Source: Cerioporus squamosus
Taxonomy: Eukaryota; Basidiomycota; Agaricomycetes; Polyporales; Polyporaceae
Length of the DNA stretch: 64,000 bases
Assembly: GCA_022592435.1 (NCBI GenBank)
Contig: JABYQS010000134.1
Span: 41,491-105,490 of the forward strand
Direction of reading: 5' to 3'
Position numbers and translations under genes: made by a program. Shown here one piece after another: positions 34,113 through 45,315 of the stretch (positions are counted from its first letter, which is position 1; each line of letters begins with the position of its first letter). The notes under the pieces are model-generated. The model ran no database searches. It saw nothing but the letters and a program-made list of their open reading frames with translations, and was not told the DNA's origin.

Positions 34113-34930
34113 ATGGTCCCTACTTTTATTCTCACCCGCACCTTCGCCATCTCTGCGCTCTTCGTGGGTGGTACGTGCGCACGACTCCTGCCGCGATGAC
34201 GCATGCCTGACCATTCCTGTGTAGCCTTTCCCATATCCTACGCTGCGCCTATTCCCAACGCAGCTTCTCCTTCCATGGTACGCCTCCGTTTTTCTGGCTC
34301 TGCTGTCTGTACTAATCCTCCGTTCCAGCGGTTCGCGGCTCGGGGTTGTCGTCAGATGGGATGTTTGTATGCTCTGCCTACTGGGAGCTCGGACTCGGTG
34401 GGTTACCTTCCTATCATCGCTCAAGGATTCAACTAACACGCTCCAATGCAGTCCGATGACCCTACTAGTTCAAACATCACCACGACGCTGTCAATACCTC
34501 CTGGCGGCTTCTCGCAAGAGTCGATGCAAGTCATAGACTTCCTGATCTCTGCCCTTACAGCCGCTCGCTCCGTTACCACAGACGCTTCTGCCAGTCCGAC
34601 GGTTGATGCTGTCGAACATACCGACGATGCGGTGAAAGTAGACGGGTTCGCGACTGCGGCCATAGCGGCAGAGCTAGAAGAGACGGCTTCCAGTGTGGAA
34701 GCGTCTTCGCCCGAGAGACGAGCGGAATCTCTGCCCCGTGTACCCGAAGAGAGCACTTCAGAACTCGCGAACGAGCTCAAAGCGCCCTCGACGATTCCTC
34801 GAGCGCTAGCAGCAGGAGCGGCAGTAGTGACGGTTGCGAGGGAAGCGGTACGTGCTCTTGTTCGTGCTGCACTGCGATAACAGGAGGCTGACAATTCCCA
34901 AATCAGGCCATTCTGGACGCTCTCGTATAA
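34113..34930 (+). CDS. Small secreted peptide precursor with RGCRQMGCL core, 199 aa
   Basis: Exons 34113-34170, 34225-34277, 34329-34397, 34452-34847 and 34907-34930 join into 200 codons with all phases consistent. The N-terminus MVPTFILTRTFAISALFVGA plus FPISYAAPIP is a signal peptide with likely cleavage at SYA-AP. Exon 3 encodes RFAARGCRQMGCLYALPTGS, containing the core shared with the 104-aa gene. The long exon 4 encodes an Ala/Ser/Glu-rich, probably disordered or helical propeptide-like region (TTTLSIPPGGFSQES, AAELEETASSVEASSPERR) with no cysteine. The tail is AREAAILDALV. A precursor releasing a Cys-ringed peptide is one reading; a small secreted effector is another. It shares no recognised family beyond its neighbour. 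Confidence 0.62.
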
Positions 34931-35739
34931 ACCACATCGCCTCCCTCCTGTATTCACTGTGCTCCGGTCAAGCCGTCCTTCAGCTCTCGTCTCGCCTCGT
35001 CTGTTCGGTCCCCTCACCACTCCCACACGGACTCCCATTCCTTCCCTTCTCCTGCGTTACCCAACCCCGTCGCTGCGCGCGTGCTCCTCCCACCCAGTTC
35101 TCGTGCCGCTGCATCCTCACCTCGCGCTGGTGCGCCAGGACTCACGAGGTAGAAAGCGGACGCGTACTTCCTTCACTCGTTCATTCATGGGCACGCCTGC
35201 GGTCGTCCTAATCTCCCCATTGGGCTCGGTTTCTCGGTTTCTCACCTGGACTCGGTGCGCGCTCCGTCAGGACTCTGCAGCTCCGGTGTAACCTAAACCT
35301 ACCCGCGGCCTACTACGCCGCGTACCGTCACCTGCAGTTATTCATCGCATTGCCCATTGCACCGTCACACCTCGTCCGTCGTCCTGTCTGTCGTTTGCTT
35401 TCGCTGTTCGCTGTCGCTCGTCTCCATTTCTTGGGTATCGTGTATCAGTAGTCTGTTTCTCCCCTCTCTCCGTCTTAGATTTTCTCGTCGTCGTCGTCAT
35501 CGGAGTGCTTCGATCGTGTATTACTAGCCCGTGTACATAGTTCTCGACTAATTCAGCCGTGCTCATCCCGGCCCATTCCGATTCTCTCGTGTTGGTTGCG
35601 GCCACAGTGGATGATTCTGTTTAGTCGATTGGCACGCCGCCTGAGTCGCGGCACGAGGCGATGTCTCAAGGTCAACGCAAAGGCAGCTTTGAAAAGAGGA
35701 CCTTCGGTGTATGTATTAGCTCAGACAGCCACACTTTAT
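34931..35739. other. Intergenic, pyrimidine-rich
   Basis: Plus-strand C/T-rich sequence follows the 199-aa gene (3' UTR and beyond). The ORFs are low-complexity. No gene is supported before the tRNA. Confidence 0.4.
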
Positions 35740-35836
35740 GGGCATGTGGTGTAGTTGGTTATCACGCTCGCTTAGCACCACGGTCTTATGGCGTACTGTT
35801 TGCGAGAGGGGTCCGGTTCAATCCCGGACATGTCCA
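35740..35836 (+). tRNA. tRNA-Ala (anticodon AGC) with 23-nt intron
   Basis: The acceptor stem GGGCATG pairs with CATGTCC, followed by discriminator A. The third pair is G3:U70, the classic alanine identity element. The D-arm is GTGTAGTTGGTTATCAC. The anticodon stem CTCGC/GCGAG encloses the loop TTAGCA, a 23-nt intron starting directly after position 37 (CCACGGTC...), then T. The T-arm is TCCGG TTCAATC CCGGA. Mature length is 74 nt without CCA. The internal A and B boxes match the RNA polymerase III consensus, and a T-run terminator follows at about 35855. Confidence 0.93.
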
Positions 35837-36252
35837 TGAGTATGTTGCAGTATGATTTTTTCTCTGGTACTCAAGCAATACTCCCTGCTACGCCATTGCA
35901 GTGCAGCCGTACGTGCTGCACCGTCTACGATGGAGCCACTGCCATGTACTCGTACACGAGTCACAGGGATCTGCCGGCATAGCCATGATTGGAGACTTAT
36001 TTCCGTAGTCGCATACCAGACGAGGGGTTTGCGTTGAACCTATTACCCAAGGTCGTCGTGACCGTATGAGAATGACACTCCCCACAGGACTAGAGTGGGT
36101 GCAGGGGGTCCGCGAATCTCGATGCCCAGCGAGATTTTCTCAAGTGGGCTGCGTCGGAGGCGAGCCTGAACAAGCAATCATCGACTGACCCACAGATGGA
36201 TTACATTATCCGGCTGTAAGCCGACGCAGTGCGTACGCATCACACGGCCTAC
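35837..36252. other. Intergenic
   Basis: Between the tRNA and the stop of the nucleotidase gene. No gene was recognised. Confidence 0.4.
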
Positions 36253-39078
36253 TCAGTTCCAATACTTCTCAGCGTAGATGCCGAGGACGGCACTGGCGAG
36301 GACATCGGTGTACGGCTGCACGTCCGCGGACGAGTACACCTTGTCGCTCTGGAGCCCGTTGAGGATCTCGAGCAGCTGCGACTCGATGAAGTCGACGAAG
36401 ACGAGGTCGATGGGCGTGTCGTCGGACAGGCCGCTGGGCGCATCCGTGCCGATGAAGTCCGGCGAGGAGAAGAAAGGCTGCAAGGCACGGCGTTAACGCG
36501 AGGGATTTAGAGCAGGTGCTAGGAGGCACGGAACGTACCAGAGGCGAGTGGATAACATCGTCACCGACCCCAGGGCAGGACTGTATTCGAAGCAGTCGGA
36601 GGCTCAGCTACAAGTTGAGAGGCAGCGACAGGAGAAGGAGAGACACGCACGTCGGAGGTCACATACCCCAGCGTCGCGTTCATCGCCGCGCGACGTTCAG
36701 CACCGTGGTTCCGGCGGTCCATCTCCTCGAGCCACGCCATGTAGCGCATGTCGACGTCGCCGCGCGCATAGCGCTCGCGCTCGTACTCCCGGATGAGCGC
36801 GCGGCGCTCGTTCGCGCCCGCGTTGTTCAGCGCGGGAAGGACCTGGCTGGCCACGGAGACGGGGACGCTGGGGATGTAGAGGAACGCGTCCGCGAAGGGC
36901 GAGGACGTCAGCTGATCGTTCTTCGTGAACGGCCCCGAGTACACGTCGAAGCGCTGCGAGCCCGAGTTCGTGATCATGATGTTCGGGGTGTCCGCGCGCG
37001 AGTTGTTGACGGTGAGCGAGTACTTCATCGCTTCGGCGAAGAGCGAGAGGAGTGAGTTGTTGGACGGGTAGGGCACCCTGCGGGCGCCGGTCAGGACAAG
37101 CGCAGCCTCCGAGGTAGATGGTAGACGTACTGGCTGAGCGTGTAGTCTTCGGGGCGGTGCCGAAGAGTTGGCCGAGGTCAAACTCTTCTGCGAGGTTTTT
37201 GAGGCCCTTGGTGATGGACTTCCCTGTCAGCGTGTCGAAGGTGAAGTTGCCTCGACCAGTGTGGTACTACGGCGCACATGATCAGAATGAGTATTGACCA
37301 CGATGGCGAAAGCATACCTCGTAAGTCACGCGATTGGGATCAAGGTAGCGACGAGAGAATGTGATGTTCTTTGTGGACCCTTTATGGTCAAGCTTTGCGC
37401 CTGAACAATTACGTCAGGGAGGTCAGTTGCAACGATCCTGACGGTACTCACTCATCCAGCCTGAGAGGAGAAAATACATCAATATCGGTCACGTATGTGC
37501 AAGTGAAAGATCGTACCGACTGTCTCCATGTAGCGACCACTCTCCAGAGCCATGGAGCGGCCATCATATTGGACTTGAGAACATCGTCAGCATGAAGCAA
37601 GTTAGCCTTCACACTTGCAACAATCAGCTTACTGCAATCACGGATGTGGGTGTGGCCTGGCTCATGGTCAGCAACTGGACGGAACTATGCATGCTCATGA
37701 CTCTTACCTCCGAGTATCAGGATCGGCGTGGTAGGGTGGACAGCACGAACAGCATTGAACACCGTCGGCCAGTTGTCCGTCTTCGCAACAGGCATGTGTC
37801 TGAGACGCTTCATCAGTATCGACTACCATGATCGAAATATGCTAGACTTGCTCACCCTGCGAGGAGGAAGAAGTCGGGCTCCTCCTTGATCGCCTCGGCG
37901 AACTGCGTGGAATGGCGGCAGTCAGTGCTGATGGACATCACGATGCTGAGGCGCGTACCCAGTGCTCCTTGACCATGTCCTCCACCTTCTGCACGGTGGT
38001 GTTCGCGTCGTTGCCCGTGAAGTCGAACAGGACTCCGAGCGAGGTGACCTTGCGGCCCCTGTACGGAGACACACTCAATGTCGGGAATAAGAAACAAGGG
38101 CAGTAGAAGAGAAAGCGTACTTCCGAGTCTTGAATTTCACGTACCGCTCTGCCGAGACACCGTCAGTCATCTCATGGGGGTGGGGGAGGATGTACTTACC
38201 GCCGACGGGCACGCTGACTGCCTTCCCATGCTCGTCCACGACGGTAATATTGACGTTCGAGGAGAGGTAGCGGCCGTTCAGCTTTGGGGCGAAGGTCTTG
38301 TACATATCGTATGTGTTGTTGTAGATGTACAGCTCATGACTAGACCATCGTAAGACTCAATACGCCTACGAGTGACACGGATAGACAGTGGACTCACTTG
38401 CCGATAGCCATAATGTCGTAGGGCAGTTCGAACAGGAACTTATTCGACTGCGAACCGGTTTGAGACTCTCTTCCATCGAGGCACCCGACAACTCGACTCA
38501 CCTCGTGACCGTCGACACCGCCCGGAGGGAAGCCGTCTGACAAGCCCGTACCTGTTCATGGCGATGTCAATCCCTCCCGCATCAAGAATAGCAAGGCAGG
38601 CAATGCGCGCACCGTCGTGCAAGTCACCCGAGTCAACCAAGAGAAGATCGACATCCTTTTCCTACACCAGGAATCAGTCCGCAGCACCATCCCATACCAA
38701 CAAACGTGAACGCACAACCGCGAGCTGCTTCATGTGGGTCACGAAAGACGCGAAGTCGCCCAAGTCGCCACTGTGCTCCGTCCCGCGTCATCAGCCCGCT
38801 CTCCGCATCCGAGGAACCGACCAGAGCATCGCGACTCACCTGTAGTTTGGCTCGGGGAACGAGCTCTTCTGGTGTCCGAGGAGCCAGCCATGGCTGTCGG
38901 TGGTGTGGATGATGTTCACGTCCCCCCAGACGAGCGGCCTGGTGGGCGGGGTGAGGCGCGTCTGGGGATAGGCGCGCCGTTCGTGTTCGTGCGCGTGCGC
39001 GTGGTCGTGGTCTTCGCCGGGGCACGCCCGGACCGCGAGCGCGGCAAGGAAGAGCGCGAGCAACGACGTGAGCTGCAT
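36253..39078 (-). CDS. Secreted 5'-nucleotidase / calcineurin-like metallophosphoesterase
   Basis: The gene starts at ATG 39078 with a signal peptide ([19 protein letters not shown]) and a His-rich linker (HDHAHAHEHE). Early exons are 39078-38840, 38770-38719, 38661-38613, 38551-38502, 38447-38398 and 38339-38200, all in phase. Metallophosphatase motifs appear in order: [11 protein letters not shown] (DxH), VDSGDLHDG, MAIGNHELY (GNHE), then LAGHMPVA and GGHTHIRD (GHTH type). A C-terminal nucleotidase-like region ends VLGIYAEKYWN at 36253. It resembles the fungal group related to yeast YHR202W. Near 37116 and 37151 a base is missing (C-rich spots), breaking the frame of the C-terminal domain; both look like homopolymer errors, though genuine loss is possible. 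The first six exons are repeated in units 2 and 3 downstream. Confidence 0.85.
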
Positions 39079-39137
39079 CGCGGAGACGTGCGTGGCGGGC
39101 GAGGGGACTGGAGACGCGTCGGGACGTCGCTCACGGT

Positions 39138-39144
39138 ATTTATA
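39138..39144 (-). promoter_or_regulatory. TATA box of the nucleotidase gene
   Basis: On the minus strand CGGTATAAATACCG, a TATAAAT inside a short palindrome, lies about 60 bp upstream of ATG 39078. It is repeated in the truncated copies near 50757 and 62419, the last with a changed flank. Confidence 0.5.
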
Positions 39145-39243
39145 CCGGGGCTGCTCCAGGGGCGATACGTTTCGTGCCGCGCTCGGATAGTTGGCAGGAT
39201 TCCGGATTGATGTCAAAGCAGCGGACTGATGGGCAGGAGCGTA

Positions 39244-39960
39244 TCATCTGTGGTGTAGGGCGATCAATTGGAGATCCATCATATGGTTTCTCGTACTTAT
39301 CAGTCGTAACGCCGACCGATTGCCCACGTTCAGATATAGCTCGTCCAACACAACGGAGGCAACGCTGCACCGCGGACATACATTCTCCAACGCTCTTCCT
39401 GCTGCGATAGGTGAGAGAAGGTCGCAGAGTGAACGTGGACATCCACGAGACACGCCAGACGGCGCGGGGTATTCTGGGATAGACAGGCGCGTTCCTGCTG
39501 CACGCGAGGGAGGCGAATTTGCGCGCACGTTCGCTGCTGAGGATGTCCATACCGGTGTCCAGTCTGGACGGGTAGTGACAGTGACACTTACCGTCGACAT
39601 CGGAGCTACATAACCTCAGCTGGAGCTCGACTTCCCGCCTGCCAAGAGGTTTCGCTCGGGGGATTGAATCTGAGTTCTATGCACATGAACGATCTTCCGG
39701 CGACTAGCTGGAATGCAAGTGCGACGTGCGCAACGGTGCGAGGGGCAACGGTATAGCGACTGAGGCTGGCGACTACGCTCTGGGAGCAACTGAAGAGCAA
39801 GGACATGCACATACCTCGGCAGTCCATATCTCCTTCACACCATCCCGTCTCCCGTTCCATTCTGAAAGTGAGCCCGCCTCCACAATGATCGCGGAAAGGG
39901 AGTCATCCTGAGGTCGCACGTACTTGGGCTAGAGCCTGTCAAGTTGATTGCCAGCGCAGC
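39244..39960 (-). CDS. Anonymous exon-like segments
   Basis: Minus-strand segments flanked by splice-like sites include DDSLSAIIVEAGSLSEWNGR followed by RDGVKEIWTAE (CTCAG before, GTATGT after) and LVAGRSFMCIELRFNPPSE. A 118-aa ORF (39600-39244) is kept open in unit 2 at 51235-50879 but is broken in unit 3. The set could be a small multi-exon gene; no start or family was identified. Confidence 0.3.
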
Positions 39961-40079
39961 TCAGCGCTCGGAAGTGCATCCAGAGTAAATACCTGCCGAA
40001 AATACTGCAGAAACAAGGTGATGAGCGTGCAATGCGGGTAGGAGAGGGAGGGAAAACGCACATATACAACGCAACCGCC

Positions 40080-40794
40080 CTAAAGCTGCCCTATCCTCTG
40101 CTGCATCTTCTCCTTCACCGTCTGGTATGCGCTCAGGATCGTCTGCTCGTTGATGACTATCTCGTCGTGTCCGCCCTTGGCCGGCTGACCCGGGACGCGA
40201 TCGTCGTCGAGTCGGTCTCCACGATGATTCTACCCAGCATATAGTGCATCAGCCCCTCATGTACGAGCGGGCTCCGCCGCGCACAAGCAGACGGGTGAGA
40301 CAGCGGGTGTAAGGCACTCACCCGTCGTCGATTGTCTCGTCTAGACAGAGGAGAACAAGGTCCAGGTTCTCAAGCACCCCGCGCTTCTCCACTTGGTTGC
40401 GCAGAAGGAGCATGACGGCGTCGGAGAACGCGACCAGGGCAGCGTTCAGCATGAGCTCGTTCTCGGTCGGGTCGCCGATGATGTAGAAGATGAGGTCGAG
40501 CGAGTGCTTGTAGACCGCGAGGTGCGAGTCATACAGGATGATGTCGCCTGCTCATGCGCATGAATGGAGCGGATAGCGATGAGCGACGGAGAGCACGATG
40601 CACACCGGTCATGGACGCACCTCCAGCCTTCTTCGTCTTTTGGAAGAGCCCCTTCTCAAAAGCCCGCTGCTCCTTCAGCGTTGTGAGCTTCTTCGACTCG
40701 CCATTCGAATGGCGAGTCGTACTTTGCGAGGACGCGATGGCCGCCGGTGTCGATGATGAGGAACGCGGTGACCGTGTAGAGCGACAAGTCCATG
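40080..40794 (-). CDS. RET3: Coatomer subunit zeta, unit 1 copy (frameshifted)
   Basis: This encodes the zeta subunit of the COPI coat (longin-type fold), which acts in retrograde Golgi-ER vesicles. From ATG 40794 it reads MDLSLYTVTAFLIIDTGGHR and VLAKYDS, then in a shifted frame NGESKKLTTLKEQRAFEKGL, then DIILYDSHLAVYKHSLDLIF, DPTENELMLNAALVAFSDAV and VLLCLDETIDDG, then IIVETDSTTIASRVSRPRAD. Two breaks exist. One extra base (or two missing) in exon 1 lies within a perfect 26-bp palindrome at 40694-40719 and is shared by unit 2. A second, unit 1-specific break after RADT leads straight to TAG, so the final helix (IVINEQTILSAYQTVKEKMQ) is out of frame. The unit 2 copy is intact at that point. 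Confidence 0.85.
40694..40719. repeat. Perfect 26-bp palindrome in the zeta-COP exon
   Basis: The sequence is self-complementary over 26 bases, centred on TTCGAA, with arms beginning CGACTCGCCATTC. It coincides with the exon 1 frame break. In unit 2 the equivalent (from about 52341) is imperfect at its centre. Confidence 0.85.
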
Positions 40795-40849
40795 GTATTC
40801 GGCGTACTCGAACGCAGACAGTGAGTGAGGAGGCGAGCAAGACATCCTG

Positions 40850-43240
40850 AGCAAGCGCGAGGAGGAGTGCAGCCGAGGTCGTGGTCACCGTCGTCTCGTC
40901 CCCGAGGTCGCGCGCAACGGTCTGGTTCGGACACACACGTCTGCAGCTCACTCGACTTGTGTTGGACGCGTCTCTCGCCTCTCTGCACCTCGGTCCTCGC
41001 CTCTCCTCGCACTCGGCCGCGTTCCAGCAGGGTAGCCGGCCTCTCTCGCCCTGGGTCCGTCCCTCAAGCTCAGTCAAGACCTCCCTTGGCGCATCTCCAC
41101 CGTGCGCGACCTCCTCCCGCATCCGCAGACACGTCTCCCAGTGAGTGCCGTTCTCCCTCCCTGCCGCTTTCCCTCCTCCTCCCGCGCTGTAGTCTACATG
41201 TACTCGACAGCCATACAGCAATGATATCCTATTGCTATCCGATGCTCAGCGTGTGTGCAATCAGTGAGTGCACTCGAACGCCTCGTCTGAAGTCGCGCGT
41301 TCCTCAATCCCACTTGCCCGCATCTATCCTCCTCCCTCCTCCTCCGCGCACTACAAGACCGGTCTCAAACGGTATCCACTTCGCCCGCGACCTCCGTACA
41401 TCCCTCCCGACTCGCGCCGGCCGTCGAAACGTCGTTATCCCGCCATTCACCACGACATCGAAGGTGTTCGACAACTGTGCACGTACCGTGGAATCCTGAC
41501 CGTTTCAGAACCCGCAACGACGCACAGAGCCATACCAGGACGTCCCTCCATCGACTCCGAGTGCGTACGCGATAGGCCCCCATGAGCACGTTACGTCGCA
41601 AATTCGCCGTCTGTCGCCCGCACACTCCGCGCTCTACACACGTCTATAGGTACGTCGCGTCAGCTAAGGTCCTGCGGTATGCGATGCTGACCTACCGTGT
41701 GCGTTGTTGTCACCTCCAATTAGTCTCGCTCTAGCCGCCGTTCGCCGCTGACGACCAGAATTCTCCCGGCGCGCGCTGCAAATCGCCCGCCCTTCCCGCG
41801 GGAGCACTGGGATCGCTTTAGGAGCACACCCAGACGACGGAAGGGGCTCGTACGAGACAGGCGATATGCGTTACATGGGCAGACGACGCGATCTCGTCGA
41901 GATACTGCCCGTTCATTGCTGCAGTAGCACAGGTGAGCCATCGTGCACAGAATGCGAAGCTGACAAGCGCACCTCTCGTATGTAGGTCTCCTATGTCCTA
42001 GCGACATTTTGCGACGTCCTGCGTGCGCTGCGCGTCGAGCCGGGCCAGACGGGGGGCATACGTGCCAGTAGGATGGGGACATGGGGACTTCGCGGGGGAC
42101 GGATTCAGCGGGGCAGAGGAATGTATTCAAAGGCGCTACTAGCACCCCTCCTCGTCGCGCTCACTTACACAGGACGTCCACTCGCCCTCTCTCGCTCCTC
42201 TCTGCACTCGACGCTCTTTCCACGTGCCAAGGCCTCTCTCTGCTCGCTCTCCAAGACGCGACGCCGTTCCGTCTGCGCTCTGCATCCCGACTGCCTTGCG
42301 ACTGCATCTGCATCTGCCTCTGCACAGCCACCCACGCCGGCCGCGGCTCTCCAGGCCCACCACCGACGCGCCTCCCTTCGGGCTTATGGCGCACTGCGCT
42401 CGGATGCATCGCGTCGTCGCGCACTCCGAAGTCACCAGCGTACACGCGCTGCAAGTCTCTCCGCCAGCCCAGGTTCGTCCGACATCCCTCTCCGCCGTCG
42501 CATTTCCACGGCCATACAACTGTCAAGCACCGGAGTCCGACACCGCCGCCTCACGCTGGACTCGTCTCAACGTTCGCGAACACGCACACGACTCAAACCG
42601 CGTATGCGGACGGCAGCAGACGCAACGCCGCGGGCACAGGAGAGGGACAGGGCAAAAGACGTGTGTATTGGCCTGGTACGTGCTACATACATACACACTA
42701 CTACTGGTACCGACCCAACCCACCACTGACCGCTCACGCCGACCCAGTCACCGCGCCTCCGCTCGCTCGTCGTCAGCTGCACCACACTCCCATCCCAGCT
42801 CCGCCGCCTAACATAGTCTCACTCGCATAGGTCAGGGCGGTAGCGGCAACACGGAGGACGTACCGGACGAACACCATGCTCTCATGGCCCTCCCGGTGCA
42901 GCTGGCGCACGGCTCTGGCGGCGGAACTACGCCCCAGTCGAGGCTGTCGAACGTTCACACACCACGTCAGCGAGCTGTACAGACGGAACACGGCGGTGTA
43001 AAGTACACGTACCCTTGGACATGGCGAGCACAGCGGCCGAGTGTCAGGGCAGCGACGACATCGAAACGAGCAGGGCAGCAGGACGTCGAATAGAGCGGCG
43101 CAGAGGGAGAACGGGGGAGGGAAGACGATGTGAGCATCCCATGCCCCGTCTGTTCGCTCTCCGGGCAGTACTTATACCTCCCGCGTAGCCACGCACGGCC
43201 CAGTCTCGTGTGTCGTCGGCGGCCGCGCGTCAGAGTCAAT
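40850..43240. other. No supportable gene (unit 1)
   Basis: GC-rich sequence with long overlapping ORFs on both strands (for example 42081-42830 plus, 42519-42139 minus). They lack domains, and indels between units 1 and 2 are not multiples of three. The minus strand at 42990-42830 reads a coding-like stretch (REGHESMVFVRYVLRVAATA) that is also open in unit 2; it remains unassigned. Confidence 0.4.
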
Positions 43241-43789
43241 GCGACGCGGCGGTGCCCCAGAACCCGGACGAACCATCACGCGGACGCGACAGGGTCGAGG
43301 ACTCGCTTGGTCAAGCCCGAACACGCACGCTCCGCCTCGGCTGCACGACAAACAGCGCAAATGTGGCCGTTCTAACGTCATCAGGGAGCCGTTCGCCTGG
43401 GCGGTGGGGATGTGCACGGCGGTTCCAGCTCATGTTCGTGTCGGGCCCGCGATCGCAACTTCGCCAGGAAAGCTAGTCCAGACAGGTCCAGACGAAGTCC
43501 CCGCAGCTCGTGGACATCGAAGACGACGAGGCCCTCGGTGCGCCCGTTGTGCAGGAGCCTCAAGGGACGCTGGGAGGTGTGTCAGCACACCTTTGGAAGT
43601 CCCGGAATCGACGTCCTTTTTGCGGGGCCCAGTCGACGTCCGCACAAGTGGCATTGGGCTCCGTCCTTGGCGCGTGCCCGTGCAGAACACGTCCACGGCG
43701 AACCCCCGGAATCCTGGCCCGTCGCAGCGTCATCGTACGACACGGTCGTCGCAGACAGCGGCGGGATCGGACGGGTTACATGGACGGCG

Positions 43790-44930
43790 GGTACGCGACG
43801 GCTCCGACCTTTTGGTAGACGGTGAGTCTGGACCGTATCCGAGTCTTCGTGCTCGCGCATTGCTCGCGCATGCTAATCGCATCCCGGGCGGCCATGTGAA
43901 CGACGTTCGCTGTGGGAGCGCAGCCTGCAGCGGCGCGGCGACGAGCTGCAGCTTGCAGCTTGCAGGTAGGTCGTGTGCTTCCATGTATCGTACTTCCTTC
44001 GTGGATACAATTCTTCTCCTCGTCTCATGCACCTGCGTGAATCCGCTCGAAGTCGCATTGAAGCATGGCATTTCAGGAGCTAGCCCGGGTCGGGTCGGAT
44101 GGCTAAATCAACGCACGCGACGGCTCCAAGTTGCTGGTGAGTGCGCCGGTCGTCTCGGAACGGTTTGCATTACACTGACGTTGACTCGGACATTGACTTG
44201 CAGACGGCGTTGAGCCCGTAATGCACGAGCTCGGTGTCGAATGCGCTCGAATTGCGCAACCCGGCCGTCTTGGACTTGGAGGGAGAGCAGGTATCGCGGT
44301 CAGAGTCCGCGCGTTGTTCTTGCACAGGACAGGATTGCGAACGTCGTGCTCTGCGAGGATCCCGGATCCGCCGCGTCCTCCACCCACAGGTTCGTTTCAT
44401 GTGCGGTTGCGCCGTCCGAACGTTCGCATCGGGCTCGCTTTGGGATAATCGCGTCGAAGTTGGACGCGACGGCTCCGATCTGTCGGTGAGTATGATCGTC
44501 TCCTGGCCTCCGAGTCGCCGCTGATGAACTCGGAAGCTTCCAGACGAAGCTGCGCTTGAGTGTGTGAAGTCAAAGCAGCGGAACATGTCCACAGTGCTCG
44601 CGGAGGCTATTTGCATTCAGGACGCACACGACAGCCGGTATGACGTCGGGCGGGAGGTGTGCTCGCAGCGAGCTTGCTGCCGGGCTGCATGACATGGTGT
44701 CGAGACTCTGCTTGCGGCTTTCTGGTAGGTAGTAGTAGGTGCATCCCGGGCGACTGCCAGTGAATACAACCTTCTTTGCCTGCCCATGCGAATTGTGTGA
44801 CCTCCGTCCCCGCTCCTGAATGAGACCTACATGCAATCGCAATGCCAAGCGTTCTCGACGGCAGCCAGGGCCGAGCTGCACTACCGCATGCGACGGTTCC
44901 GACTTGCTGGTGAGCGGACCGGTCTTTCGT
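43790..44930 (+). repeat. Degenerate tandem repeats of about 320-420 bp (unit 1)
   Basis: The motif CGCGACGGCTCCGA/AAGT, followed 12-20 bases later by GGTGAGT or GGTGAGC, recurs at 43794, 44116, 44465 and 44889. Each period also contains a GTAGG splice-donor-like site and a Cys/Leu-coding stretch. The repeats are diverged, and translation around the motif reads RDGSDL(L)V in some copies. This looks like an old internal duplication of an exon-intron segment. The same array occurs in unit 2 near 55490-56620. Confidence 0.5.
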
Positions 44931-44970
44931 TCAACGTGACACGGCATGGGATTCAGCACTTGAGCGGCTT

Positions 44971-45315
44971 GTGCCTAGGCTCGAGACCACGATGCTCACT
45001 CTATTCTGCACCTCGGTGTCGGATACTGTCATGAGCAGCCCATCTGCAAGTACAGAGTACATGGCAAACGACTTGCTCGACAATTTGACTGGAGACTTGC
45101 CAGTGTGCCCTCGGTACATGTCCGTGTTCTCTGCACACCCCAGGGCATGCTTCATCTGCAGGGTGCTCGAGTCTTGGGCCGGGAGCATGGTTGTACACAC
45201 CGGTTCCAGTCCATCGGCGAGTTCGAAGTCTTCTAATGTCTCCGACAGACTGGGACGGAGAATCTGTGCTGCGGCGAGACTCGGAGTCGCGGCGAGGCCG
45301 CTGTCTGGAAGCTAG
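44971..45315 (+). CDS. Hypothetical ORF, conserved between units
   Basis: The frame reads TSVSDTVMSSPSASTEYMAN, then DLLDNLTGDLPVCPRYMSVF and SAHPRACFICRVLESWAGSM. The same frame is open in unit 2 (within 56506-57000) with very few changes. It may be an exon of a larger gene. No start context or family was recognised. Confidence 0.3.
   Translation: MPRLETTMLTLFCTSVSDTVMSSPSASTEYMANDLLDNLTGDLPVCPRYMSVFSAHPRACFICRVLESWAGSMVVHTGSSPSASSKSSNVSDRLGRRICAAARLGVAARPLSGS

Noticed and set aside
42081..42830. 249-aa plus-strand ORF (264 aa in unit 2 at 53690-54484)
   Set aside because: Low-complexity Arg/Ser/Pro translation, equally open in other frames, no domain, and frame-altering indels between units 1 and 2.
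43239..44213. 324-aa plus-strand ORF
   Set aside because: It is shortened to 204 aa in unit 2 by indels, crosses the degenerate repeat array and splice-like sites, and has no recognisable domain.
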